This document shows positions 39,403 to 48,052 of a stretch of 64,000 nucleotides of DNA, piece by piece. Source of the stretch: an uncultured Prochlorococcus sp. (lineage in GTDB: Bacteria; Cyanobacteriota; Cyanobacteriia; PCC-6307; Cyanobiaceae); the NCBI GenBank assembly GCA_902560875.1, contig CACENO010000003.1, positions 41,001 through 105,000 of the forward strand. Reading direction: 5' to 3'. Both the position numbers and the translations under genes were made by a program. Positions within the stretch are counted from its first letter, which is position 1; each line of letters begins with the position of its first letter. The notes beneath the pieces were generated by a model. It was not told the origin of the DNA and searched no databases. It worked only from the letters and a program-made list of their open reading frames with translations.

Positions 39403-39958
39403 TTTTTTGTAAAATTCTCATTTCCGAGGCAAATGAAGTTTGTAATACGCCTAAACTTTTAGCTGTGTAAATAACAGACGAACGACAACGCACATTGTCC
39501 GAGATAAACCAAATCCTTTCTATACTCAAAGTATTTAAATATTTTGTCTTTAGTATAAATGTTCCATCATTTAGGAAAGAGTAATTTGATACAGATTCGA
39601 TAGCCTCGCTATATCCAATACTTCTTAACATGACTCCTTCTTTTTCTGATGAAGGAATTGGTATTAAAAGGCAAGATCCCGATTTGTTTTCTATTTCTTC
39701 CTCTTCATCCCAGTCGCTTTGTGCTTCCCATTGCATCATGAAGGGCGAGATAAAATAACTATTAAGTTTTCGTTGAGAATTTAAAAGATCTAAGACTCTT
39801 GAGTCATTATTGTCCAAGATTTTAATTTGGATTCTGCTAATAATTTGTTCAAACTGTTGAAATGTTAAGGAGTGACCACTTCTCATCGATTTCCATTGAC
39901 CTTCGCATTGAGAAATAAATTTCTCAATTTTCATCGAGATTTTTATTGAATTGCTCAT
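39389..39958 (-). CDS. cpeS: CpeS/CpcS-family bilin lyase
   Basis: The 189-residue lipocalin-fold lyase shows MKIEKFISQCEGQWKSMRSG near the N-terminus and SIERIWFISDNVRCRSSVI with LGVLQTSFASEMRIL near the C-terminus, the CpcS/CpeS hallmarks. In Fremyella and Prochlorococcus, CpeS attaches bilin to CpeB Cys82. A highly acidic loop DWDEEEEIENK lies near residue 80. It overlaps cpeT downstream, and a small gene upstream by 35 bases, so all three probably share an mRNA. Confidence 0.9.
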   Translation of the reverse strand: MSNSIKISMKIEKFISQCEGQWKSMRSGHSLTFQQFEQIISRIQIKILDNNDSRVLDLLNSQRKLNSYFISPFMMQWEAQSDWDEEEEIENKSGSCLLIPIPSSEKEGVMLRSIGYSEAIESVSNYSFLNDGTFILKTKYLNTLSIERIWFISDNVRCRSSVIYTAKSLGVLQTSFASEMRILQKNDEA

Positions 39959-40112
39959 CTTCTAGATTTTCTTGAGTGCTATTCGCTTTTTGAATCATTC
40001 TTACCATTGAATCAACCATCATTGACATAGCCATTGGCACTTTTTTACCTGAAGGGGTATTTGAAGATTGATCGCCAGGCTTTTCATCTGAAGAAGGACG
40101 AAGCTGGGACAT
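39924..40112 (-). CDS. Small hypothetical protein upstream of cpeS
   Basis: This 62-residue frame starts at an ATG and overlaps the beginning of cpeS by 35 bases. The encoded chain is polar at both ends (SQLRPSSDEKPGDQSSN; NKNLDEN) with a Met-rich centre (PMAMSMMVDSMVRMI). I do not recognise it. The overlap with cpeS suggests translational coupling and a role with the phycoerythrin genes, but it could be a conserved unrelated small protein. Confidence 0.55.
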   Translation of the reverse strand: MSQLRPSSDEKPGDQSSNTPSGKKVPMAMSMMVDSMVRMIQKANSTQENLEDEQFNKNLDEN

Positions 40113-40266
40113 GGATTTTGGGATTGAGAGGTTTGCAGGTTTGAAGTCTTTATAAATGGTCCATTTAGTATTGAATGAACCAATCTTAATTCTCTTTAAT
40201 TTCTAGCATGCTGAGATACTTAGGTTGTGAAATTCAACTTTGCATTAGTTTTCATAAGCGATGGCT

Positions 40267-41301
40267 TTAGATGGCGAAGTATTTTCTGTACCAAGAGGCA
40301 AAGCGTTGAACTCCTACCTCGATTGGAGTAGAAGGCCGAAAGTCTATCCATTCCTCTAGTGCTTTTGTGTCTGCAGCAGTGGCTATGACATCTCCAGGTT
40401 GAATAGGTTGAAAATCTTTGATGGCTTTTTGGCCTAAAGCTTCTTCAAGAACTTCTATAAACCTTAGAAGTTCTGTTGGCTTGCTATTCCCAATGTTAAA
40501 AATTCGGTGAGGCGCAGCTGCAGTCGCAGGATCTGGGTTCATGAAATCAAAATTCGAATTTGGTGTGGCTGGTTTTTGGCAGCATCTAATTAAACCTTCA
40601 GTGATATCACTTATATAAGTAAAATCACGCTGCATTTGTCCATGATTAAAAACCTTAATTGGCATTTTTTTTAGAATTGCCTTGGCGAATATCATTGGAG
40701 CCATGTCTGGGCGTCCCCATGGTCCATAGACGGTAAAAAAACGCAACCCTGTTGCTGGCAGACCATATAGATGGCTATACGCATGGGCCATAAGCTCATT
40801 TGATTTTTTCGTTGCTGCATAAAGGCTGACAGGGTGATTTACTAATTGCTTTTCATTAAATGGGAGATTACGATTGCCTCCGTAGACTGAACTGCTAGAG
40901 GCATATAACAGATTTTCTATTTCATATTTACGACAGCCCTCTAAAATATTTCCAAATCCAACCAAGTTGCTATTTATATAAGCTAAAGGATTTTCTAGTG
41001 AGTATCTAACCCCTGCTTGAGCAGCTAGATTGACTACAATTTTAGGCTTTTCTCGAGCAAATACCTCTAACAACTTTTTATTGTCTTCAATATCTATTTG
41101 TTTGAATTGCCACTCTCCTGTTGAATCTATGGATGATTTTTCGATTTCTTTTAGACGAGCTAGCTTTAATGAAGGTGAATAATAACTATTAAGATTATCA
41201 ATCCCAATTACTCTTTTACCATTTTTTAGTAAATGTTCAATAAATGCAGCTCCAATAAAGCCAGCAGCCCCTGTCACTAAAACTGTTTCTTGTCTTGCCA
41301 T
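40267..41301 (-). CDS. NAD-dependent epimerase, UDP-glucuronate 4-epimerase-like
   Basis: The 344-residue extended SDR protein starts with VTGAAGFIGAAFIEHLL (NAD binding), has SSSVYGG and the catalytic YAATKKSNE (YxxxK), and ends in a nucleotide-sugar domain (RDFTYISDITEGLIRC). IDNLNSYYSPSLKLARL is characteristic of UDP-glucuronate 4-epimerases. It would provide UDP-galacturonate for surface polysaccharide. It lies between cpeS and the linker gene, all on one strand, which is an unexpected place for a sugar gene. Confidence 0.9.
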   Translation of the reverse strand: MARQETVLVTGAAGFIGAAFIEHLLKNGKRVIGIDNLNSYYSPSLKLARLKEIEKSSIDSTGEWQFKQIDIEDNKKLLEVFAREKPKIVVNLAAQAGVRYSLENPLAYINSNLVGFGNILEGCRKYEIENLLYASSSSVYGGNRNLPFNEKQLVNHPVSLYAATKKSNELMAHAYSHLYGLPATGLRFFTVYGPWGRPDMAPMIFAKAILKKMPIKVFNHGQMQRDFTYISDITEGLIRCCQKPATPNSNFDFMNPDPATAAAPHRIFNIGNSKPTELLRFIEVLEEALGQKAIKDFQPIQPGDVIATAADTKALEEWIDFRPSTPIEVGVQRFASWYRKYFAI

Positions 41302-41372
41302 AGATAGTTATTGTTGTATTTGAGAAAGAATGGATGTTGTGCAACAAATAGAGGAAAGAAGCATTTTTTTAC

Positions 41373-42380
41373 TTATGGGTTTGCTTCATTTAGTTGTTTT
41401 TCTCTGAGGTCAATTGCTTTCAACTCTTTTTCCTTAAGTTCTTTTTCTTCAGCATAGATCTTTTTGGCATTATCAGGAATAATTATTTTATCTAATTCTT
41501 TACCTGTTAAGTTTTTGAGTAATTGACTTTTTCCACTAGCCGAAGCAGGAGTAGTCTTTCTTTGATGAATAGCATTGTCACTAGTAGCAAAGCTCCTGGT
41601 AAATAAAGCAGTATTTATGAAGCTCGATGTCGTACTTCCACAAGGTGAGTTCCAGCATCGTTGAAATGGGACAGTATATAGACCAAATACTTCTTGGTAT
41701 TCTAAAGAGTCAACAAGAGAGTCAATTTGAGCATTAAACCCTTGCTGATGTATTAATTCAATATTTTGAATGATTTCATTCTGGTCAAGAGGTGGTCTGC
41801 CTAAAAGATGCTTGAAACTAAGCTCGATACAACGTTGCTGATTAACACTTTCAAAATAGTGTTTTTTATAAAATTCTGATTTTGCTAGCGATCTAATGAA
41901 TTCACGGATAGGTATATCACCATTTCTTAGCCTGCGCTCTAGTTCTTTTGGCCGTTCACTTTCCATAGGCATAAAGTTCCCATAAACCTGCCTATATGAT
42001 GCCTGAATAGCCATATCCAATGAATCATCATCATTTGGAACATACTTATCAAAGATAAATGAATCTATCTTATTTTTTTCAAATTTAACCCCAATTGTGG
42101 GACATGACTCTAGGTATCTTTCACGTTTAAATGCACTTATTACCTGATTATTTTCTATGTTTGCACCTAAGCCAGGGCTCATTCTTGAGTTAATAGTAAA
42201 GATATCTGGCTGCCCTGGCATGCAACCTCCTTTGGAATGCAGGATATAGCTAGTTTTATTGCTTCCAGAGATCCTTGTCTTGTCATAGGTTATGGGCGAA
42301 TTAGTGATGCTACGAGCGCCGAAGTAAAGAGCATCAACTGGAATAGAGTTCATATGAAAAGTTTTTAAAGAACGAATCAA
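41373..42380 (-). CDS. ppeC: Phycoerythrin-associated linker (PpeC-type)
   Basis: The 335-residue protein has a phycobilisome linker domain at about residues 115-245: YRQVYGNFMPMESERPKELE, IPIREFIRSLAKSEFYK, and RCIELSFKHLLGRPPLDQNE. About 110 residues precede it and about 90 follow, ending in a Lys/Glu-rich tail (EEKELKEKELKAIDLREKQL). Cys residues outside the linker domain (for example GGCMPGQPD, ESCPTIG, RCWNSPCG) could bear bilins, as in gamma subunits, but that is speculation. It would join phycoerythrin to the thylakoid. Confidence 0.85.
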   Translation of the reverse strand: MIRSLKTFHMNSIPVDALYFGARSITNSPITYDKTRISGSNKTSYILHSKGGCMPGQPDIFTINSRMSPGLGANIENNQVISAFKRERYLESCPTIGVKFEKNKIDSFIFDKYVPNDDDSLDMAIQASYRQVYGNFMPMESERPKELERRLRNGDIPIREFIRSLAKSEFYKKHYFESVNQQRCIELSFKHLLGRPPLDQNEIIQNIELIHQQGFNAQIDSLVDSLEYQEVFGLYTVPFQRCWNSPCGSTTSSFINTALFTRSFATSDNAIHQRKTTPASASGKSQLLKNLTGKELDKIIIPDNAKKIYAEEKELKEKELKAIDLREKQLNEANP

Positions 42381-42464
42381 TTCAAATGTTCACCAAAATC
42401 AATTCTATAACAATATTCACTCTTCAATAAAGCTGATAAGATTTAAGAAGTTTCGTGATTTTGC

Positions 42465-43883
42465 TTATCCATCAAGTTCCGCGAACATGAGAGTTTCTAT
42501 TTTTGTTTTTGTTTCTTCTTTAAAACGTTTGATATTTACCTTTTCTAGAACTAATATTGCAGATATCATGATAAGAATTTCTAGAGAGAACACAAAAGAA
42601 AATGCAATAAATGTATTATTTTCTCCACCAATTGATCGTCCTAAATCTAACAAGCCCCCTCCAAATACTTTTCCCATTGCTCTAGATAGTGCTTGTGCAA
42701 GTCCCCAGACCCCAACAAATGTTCCAGCGGCTTCAGGAAGTGTTAGGTCTAGCATGAGGGAAAGTGCACTATTAGTTGCTAACCCTGCTGCAACTCCAAA
42801 TATAACCAAAACTCCAAATAGACTATTTTCACTGCCTGTTAGTCCACTAATAATTAAAAAGAGAAGAGAGCAAGTTATCATCCAACAACCAACTCGTGCG
42901 GTTGCAAGCTTCCCTAATCTGGGCGTGACCCAAAGTCCCCCTAACAAAAGGCCAAATAGTGTTCCGCCACCCCAAAATGCATTTAGAAGAGTTGTTTGCG
43001 AAATCGGCAAATTAAAAACCTCTGCGCCATAGCTTTCAAGGATAGGATCTTGAAGAAAAAGACCTAATGTATATAAAACAAGAAAACCAAAGAAAATAAT
43101 AATTTGTCGACTAGAAGTAATTAGTCTCCATGATTTTTTTAATCCTATTTCTTTACTATAGCTTCCTTCTTCACTGTTTGTACTGTGATTTTTAGGCTCA
43201 ATTCCCCAGCAAGCAAATATTGATATAGCCATTACGATTCCTCCTACCCAAATCATAAACTTTTGCAGTGCAGGTTCTAACAATGAAGGTTCACTAACAC
43301 CATCTAGACCTTTAGTGGTAATCGAGATTGCAATTGCACCAACAATTATTCCAATTGTGAGCATGCACCAAATCACTCCAACTGCTTTTGGCCTTTCTTG
43401 TTCCGTTGTTAAGTCAATTACTAGTGCAAGATAAGGAGTTGTCGCCATTGATATCGCTAGACCATATAAAGAGAACAATAGGCAAAGAGCTAAGGCACAT
43501 ATGCTGATTGGTAGCCATTCTCCTTCACGTAAGGCCTGCTCAGTTTGAAAAATCAAAGGGATAGAAAGCACTGCCATGGTGCAGAATCCAGCCGAACCAA
43601 GCCAGATATAGGGAGTTCTCTTTTTTCCTCGAATAGGCCAGCTGTCTGAGATATTGCCAAAAAGGACTCTGGATGGAGCCATAAGTTGCTCGAAGGCTAA
43701 ACCTCCCCCAACCAGAATTGCTGGAAAGGCAAGTTCGGAAATCATTATTCGATTTAACATGCCAGCAAAAATCACGGCTAGGCAACCCAAACAGCCTTGA
43801 AATAAACTCAGCCTTGCCAATGTTAGAGGATGTAAATTAGTAATTCTTGTCGAAGAAGTTTTATTCTGGGCAGTGTTTTGCAT
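42465..43883 (-). CDS. PucC/LhaA-family (BCH) major-facilitator protein
   Basis: The 472-residue protein has about twelve hydrophobic segments and the family N-terminus LARLSLFQGCLGCLAVIFAG, NRIMISELAFPA, and GNISDSWPIRGKKRTPYIWLG. PucC/LhaA proteins assist assembly of bacterial light-harvesting complexes, and cyanobacterial relatives are proposed to move or insert (bacterio)chlorophyll. It closes the phycoerythrin island, in line with the linker gene, so a role in antenna assembly is a fair inference. Confidence 0.88.
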   Translation of the reverse strand: MQNTAQNKTSSTRITNLHPLTLARLSLFQGCLGCLAVIFAGMLNRIMISELAFPAILVGGGLAFEQLMAPSRVLFGNISDSWPIRGKKRTPYIWLGSAGFCTMAVLSIPLIFQTEQALREGEWLPISICALALCLLFSLYGLAISMATTPYLALVIDLTTEQERPKAVGVIWCMLTIGIIVGAIAISITTKGLDGVSEPSLLEPALQKFMIWVGGIVMAISIFACWGIEPKNHSTNSEEGSYSKEIGLKKSWRLITSSRQIIIFFGFLVLYTLGLFLQDPILESYGAEVFNLPISQTTLLNAFWGGGTLFGLLLGGLWVTPRLGKLATARVGCWMITCSLLFLIISGLTGSENSLFGVLVIFGVAAGLATNSALSLMLDLTLPEAAGTFVGVWGLAQALSRAMGKVFGGGLLDLGRSIGGENNTFIAFSFVFSLEILIMISAILVLEKVNIKRFKEETKTKIETLMFAELDG

Positions 43884-44438
43884 TAGTAAAAAATTGATAG
43901 GTCAAAGTGTCTTAATGTTAATAATTAGTGTTTCAGGAATAGATCTCTCGATACTATTAACATTATTACTTGTGAGCACATATTTTAGGGAAATTATTGA
44001 TAATATTGAATATATTCAGGAGTTAATAATTGCCAATTGCTTTATTCCTTGCGTTCAAATACCTGGAGCTTACAATAGTTTTTTGGACTTAAAGAGGTAA
44101 TCATTTAAGGGCAAACACAATCAGTAGATAGATTTTGTTGAAATCAAGACAAGGCTTTTTGTATTTGACGCTAGATTGGATGATCTTAGTAGTTGAGATA
44201 AGCTCATTTACTAGGCATGTTAATTCAAGTAAAAGAATTCCTCGGAAATAGCAAAATGCTAAATTAAGATTAATATTTGCATTGAGGTATGAGTGAAGAT
44301 CTAAGGCTTCAAATTAAACAAATATTGACTTCTTGTTTTTACAAATGAATTCAAGAAGTCCTAACGTCAAGATATTTCAATTGCTTTTTATCTTTCAGAT
44401 TTAATTTTGCAGAGGTTCCCCTTAAGTGATTCTTTTTA
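43884..44438. other. 555-bp intergenic region between the PucC-like gene and a small gene
   Basis: This should hold the promoter of the PucC-like gene. A 9-bp inverted repeat, GACTTCTTG at 44327-44335 and CAAGAAGTC at 44352-44360, lies near the right end and overlaps a 19-codon ATG frame (44289-44348). I see no tRNA or clear gene. A 75-residue frame from 43873 looks like chance. Confidence 0.45.
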
Positions 44439-44684
44439 TTATTTGTCAAACTTGAGAAGCCTTAATCTGAAATGCGCGACTTCTTTTGCTTTCTTAGGGT
44501 TCTTTATTGCGAAGGGATGGTCTTTAATTTCTTCTAAGATTATGTTTATTTTTTCTTCTATATTTCTCTGCCTTTGATTTTCTGTAGAGGAATAATTTTT
44601 CCAAGCATCATCAAATGCCATAGCAAAACTATCGGCATTGCAATAGAAGCCACTATTGCCTTGACCAATCCCTTGAAAAGACAA
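44439..44684 (-). CDS. Small hypothetical protein next to tRNA-Phe
   Basis: This 81-residue ATG-started frame encodes a soluble, charged protein. Its first part is Gly/Ser-rich (SFQGIGQGNSGFYCNADSF) and its second part looks helical and basic (RQRNIEEKINIILEEIKD; KKAKEVAHFRLRLLKF). No known family comes to mind. It stands alone between two intergenic stretches, 132 bp from tRNA-Phe. Confidence 0.55.
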   Translation of the reverse strand: MSFQGIGQGNSGFYCNADSFAMAFDDAWKNYSSTENQRQRNIEEKINIILEEIKDHPFAIKNPKKAKEVAHFRLRLLKFDK

Positions 44685-44816
44685 GATTGTTCACCCTCCT
44701 TGATATCTAAATTGATCCACAAATATTTAAGGTCAATCTATCTGCTTTCTATGCTTTTTTCTTTTTTATTAAATTTTCTAATGTTTTGAAGGTATTGAAT
44801 TTGGGGAAAGGAATGG

Positions 44817-44889
44817 TGCCAGGACCCAGATTTGAACTGGGGACACGGCGATTTTCAGTCGCCTGCTCTACCAACTGAGCTATCCCGGC
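44817..44889 (-). tRNA. tRNA-Phe (GAA)
   Basis: The reverse complement folds into a full cloverleaf with acceptor GCCGGGA/TCCTGGC (one G-U pair), D-arm GCTCAGTTGGTAGAGC, anticodon loop CTGAAAA with anticodon GAA, and T-arm CCCAG-TTCAAAT-CTGGG. The discriminator is A and CCA is not encoded. Confidence 0.95.
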
Positions 44890-45059
44890 TTTTAGTCTGT
44901 GCAAATGCTCAGGCCTTTGAAATATTAAAACACAGAGAGAGCAAAGCCTATTTTTGCCCAGTTTTGTATTTTGCTTTAAATCAATGCCCTTTTATACGTT
45001 GGAGCTACAAGCTTTGTGCTGGTAAGGCTTTTTCAATTTCTTTTTTGCCTGAGGAATTC

Positions 45060-45320
45060 TTAAGGGGTCTTAAGCATCTCAACTAAGGTTCTATGGGCAT
45101 CTGCACTATCAATAAGGGTGTGATTAAAGGGAATTTCTATTATCTCTTCATCTACTTCTAATTTCATCTCAACAGGGGTTAACTCAATCATTTTTGCTTG
45201 ATTGGGTTGGAGAATACCCCCGTAACGTGTCGCAAATGAAATCAATGCATCTTTGTGGTCCTTATTCATATGGTTGCAGATCCTTGAAGCTATAGAAGGA
45301 GTTAATGGCTCGATTTTCAT
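45060..45320 (-). CDS. DUF2470 domain protein
   Basis: The 86-residue protein consists of one DUF2470 domain, with the conserved ICNHMNKDHKDALISFATRYG near the N-terminus and the C-terminal HRTLVEMLKT. In longer proteins this domain follows a pyridoxamine-phosphate-oxidase-like haem-binding domain (as in HugZ-type proteins). As a stand-alone domain its role is not established; the paired His suggest metal or haem contact. It lies 170 bp from tRNA-Phe. Confidence 0.82.
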   Translation of the reverse strand: MKIEPLTPSIASRICNHMNKDHKDALISFATRYGGILQPNQAKMIELTPVEMKLEVDEEIIEIPFNHTLIDSADAHRTLVEMLKTP

Positions 45321-45487
45321 GCAAATTGAAATTGAATTCAGAAATAATAGATTCTAATGGTAGCTCCAATTTTATTAATTCGTATTTTAGGGCCCTATTT
45401 CGCATTGGATAATTAAAAGCTAATGTATCCTTGGGAAGGATAAATGCCCTTAGATTAATACTTATGCAGAAGATTTTATATGTTTTG

Positions 45488-46762
45488 CTAATGCGAAATA
45501 TTCTTTTTTGAAAGCCATTTCTTTTTTGTTTTGGAAATGGCGTTTAATGCAAGCTGAGCTAATCCTTTGGCTGGAAGGGTTCTGGCACTTTTGATTTGCA
45601 AACCTGTAACCCTTTCTCTTATCTTTCTTAATTGCGGATTTATTGCTTCATATCCGATGCTGATAATATGCTTAGGACTAGGTATGCCTTTTAAAACTAA
45701 TTTTTGCCATACTTGTTTCTCTACTCTTGCAATATTTTCAAAAATTGCATGTATATATAGTGAATCACTAATGGGTCTTGTAACTATTACTTCTTTGAGA
45801 TTTTTATCGATAATAGAGAATTGCTGACCCCCTAAACTAATTTCTTTTAGTATGAGGCCACTTTCTAATTCTGGATTTATTTGCCTACTTAATTCTCTTA
45901 GGTTTTCTTGCATAAAAACATTTTTTAATAGAGAGGTTGCCACACTTGAGGATGCTTCGTAGTAAAAAAAATTCTCTAAGCTATAACCTTCATCATCAAT
46001 TCCTTTATCTGCATGTTGAATCAACTTTGTAATAACTAGTCTGTTCCCTAAAAAAGTAACTCCACAGTCCTTTTTTTGATCTGAAGCTAATATTGTTGCT
46101 TTTGCAGCAGAGGTTCCGGAAATTATTTTTAACTCATTTGGTATTTGGAGAATTCTTGCAAGTGATGGATCAATAGTTGAGAGAATCTTCCCACTTTCAA
46201 CTACTAAAGGTAAAGCTTGCTCAAATTGAAGTTTCTCATAAATGCTTGGCCATGAACGTTTTTTGGGGTTCCATCCTAATCTGATTTGGTTACTCTCCTC
46301 CCCCCATTTCCATTCTCCGGTTAGCCAGCCTGTGACCCAGTCAGATTCATACCTTAGTAAAATATTGGATCCATATATGTTAACTAAGTAGCAAGCACTG
46401 TTTACAGCAAATGCCATTTTTGAAGTCCTACTTGCTTCTAATAAGGATTGATTGATTGGCTCTTCATTGTTTGGTGACCAACTTAACCCTTTTAGAGAAT
46501 TGCCTAGTGGCTCCCCTTTCTGATTACATGCAATAAGAACCTCAGAGGTATCATTAACTGCACATGCTTTTAAATAGGGTTTTAGTTCCTTAGGTATTGT
46601 ACGAATAAGCTTTGTTAAATATGCTCCTAAAGTCTCTACTCGTTCCGGACAAGTTACTCCTTCACTATGAAGTAATACCCCTGATGTGTTCATTACAGCT
46701 ATACGAATTCCACTAGGGCAAAGTTCTATCCCTAGACCTAAACTAGAGGTCTTCATTGACAA
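45488..46762 (-). CDS. FGGY-family carbohydrate kinase, divergent
   Basis: The 424-residue protein matches FGGY sugar kinases in outline: an N-terminal LGLGIELCPSGIRIAVMNTSG, a middle SDWVTGWLTGEWKWGEESNQ, then ISGTSAAKATILA. It is shorter than the usual ~500 residues, and the C-terminal glycine-rich nucleotide loop is degenerate (HIISIGYEAINPQLRKI where GGGAKS is common). Related cyanobacterial and plant proteins have been described as ribulokinase- or xylulokinase-like. Substrate and activity are uncertain. It starts 10 bp after metK on the same strand. Confidence 0.75.
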   Translation of the reverse strand: MSMKTSSLGLGIELCPSGIRIAVMNTSGVLLHSEGVTCPERVETLGAYLTKLIRTIPKELKPYLKACAVNDTSEVLIACNQKGEPLGNSLKGLSWSPNNEEPINQSLLEASRTSKMAFAVNSACYLVNIYGSNILLRYESDWVTGWLTGEWKWGEESNQIRLGWNPKKRSWPSIYEKLQFEQALPLVVESGKILSTIDPSLARILQIPNELKIISGTSAAKATILASDQKKDCGVTFLGNRLVITKLIQHADKGIDDEGYSLENFFYYEASSSVATSLLKNVFMQENLRELSRQINPELESGLILKEISLGGQQFSIIDKNLKEVIVTRPISDSLYIHAIFENIARVEKQVWQKLVLKGIPSPKHIISIGYEAINPQLRKIRERVTGLQIKSARTLPAKGLAQLALNAISKTKKKWLSKKNISH

Positions 46763-46772
46763 GATGATTTGT

Positions 46773-48020
46773 TTATTTAATTAAAAGATTTTTAGTTTTG
46801 TCTCGAAGCTCATTTGCTTTTTCAGTTACTTCCTCCCAAGGAAGATCAAGATCATTTCGACCAAAATGTCCATAGGCAGCAGTATCTCTATAAAAACGGC
46901 CACCTCTTTCGGAAGGAAGGTCTCGTAATTTGAATTTTTGAATAATTGCTCCAGGACGTAAATCAAAATTTGTCTTAACCATTTCTGTGAGTTGACTGTC
47001 TGTTAACTTTCCAGTCCCAAAGCTCTCGACAAGTATTGATACTGGTTTAGAGATCCCAATTGCGTAGCTGAGCTGGACTTCTGCTCTCTGTGCGAGATTT
47101 GCTGCTACTAGGCATTTGGCAACATACCTGGCGGCGTATGCTGCAGATCGATCCACTTTTGTTGGGTCTTTACCTGAGAAAGCTCCTCCACCATGTCTTG
47201 CATAACCACCATATGTATCGACGATAATTTTTCTGCCAGTTAGACCTGCATCTCCTTGCGGTCCTCCAACAACAAATTTTCCTGTCGGATTAACTAAAAA
47301 TCGGGTTTCTTCTTTGCTTGGTTTTAATGGCAGATCACTTGTCGCAGGAAGTACAACATGGGCCCAAAGATCTTGTGTGATTTGATTCCTAATTTCTTCT
47401 TCATTCTCAATTCCTTTAACAATAGATGTGTGCTGAGTGGAGATTAAAATCGTATCAATCTTTACCGGTAAATTGTTTTCATAAATAACACTAACTTGGG
47501 TTTTTCCATCTGGAAGGAGGTAATTCAATAACTTCTCATGTCGCACTTTTGCAAGCTGTCTTGATAGACGATGAGCCAAGCTAATGGGCAGAGGCATGAG
47601 CTCTGGAGTTTCATCACAGGCATAGCCAAACATTATCCCTTGGTCACCTGCCCCTACCTTGTCTAGAGGGTCTCCTTCATGATCATCTGCTTCATTGACC
47701 CCCATCGCAATATCAGGCGATTGTTGATCGAGTGCTACCAAAACAGCACAACTATTTGCATCAAACCCCCCTGCCTTAGCGTCGCTATAACCAATTTCGC
47801 TAATCACATTCCTTGCAAGTTTTATGAAATCCACTTTCGCTTTTGAACTTACTTCGCCTGTAAGTAGGCATAACCCAGTATTGACAACGGTTTCACATGC
47901 AACTCGGCTTTCTGGATCAAGAGTGAGCAGCGCATCCAAAACAGCATCACTCACTTGATCGCAAATTTTGTCTGGGTGCCCTTCTGTGACGGACTCAGAT
48001 GTAAATACGTAACTACTCAT
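46773..48020 (-). CDS. metK: S-adenosylmethionine synthase
   Basis: MetK makes S-adenosylmethionine from methionine and ATP. The 415-residue protein has [19 protein letters not shown], the hexapeptide [12 protein letters not shown], and the catalytic loop [19 protein letters not shown]. Its length is typical of bacterial enzymes. It lies 32 bp after the HAD phosphatase gene, in a run of same-strand genes from rps1 down to the FGGY kinase. No SAM riboswitch can fit in the short upstream gap. Confidence 0.97.
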   Translation of the reverse strand: MSSYVFTSESVTEGHPDKICDQVSDAVLDALLTLDPESRVACETVVNTGLCLLTGEVSSKAKVDFIKLARNVISEIGYSDAKAGGFDANSCAVLVALDQQSPDIAMGVNEADDHEGDPLDKVGAGDQGIMFGYACDETPELMPLPISLAHRLSRQLAKVRHEKLLNYLLPDGKTQVSVIYENNLPVKIDTILISTQHTSIVKGIENEEEIRNQITQDLWAHVVLPATSDLPLKPSKEETRFLVNPTGKFVVGGPQGDAGLTGRKIIVDTYGGYARHGGGAFSGKDPTKVDRSAAYAARYVAKCLVAANLAQRAEVQLSYAIGISKPVSILVESFGTGKLTDSQLTEMVKTNFDLRPGAIIQKFKLRDLPSERGGRFYRDTAAYGHFGRNDLDLPWEEVTEKANELRDKTKNLLIK

Positions 48021-48052
48021 AGGGCCTGTATTTTGGGTGTTACTTTAGGATT

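Noticed and set aside
42487..43032. 181-residue plus-strand frame inside the PucC-like gene
   Set aside because: It is antisense to a strongly supported membrane protein and shows no motif of its own.
43873..44100. 75-residue hydrophobic frame at the start of the PucC-like gene
   Set aside because: It begins inside the opposite-strand gene, has no ATG in good context, and resembles translated A+T-rich DNA.
44832..45086. 84-residue plus-strand frame covering tRNA-Phe
   Set aside because: Its first part is the tRNA gene itself, so the frame is a chance opening.
46773..48052. SAM riboswitch controlling metK
   Set aside because: Only 32 bases separate metK from the upstream gene on the same strand, too little for a riboswitch.
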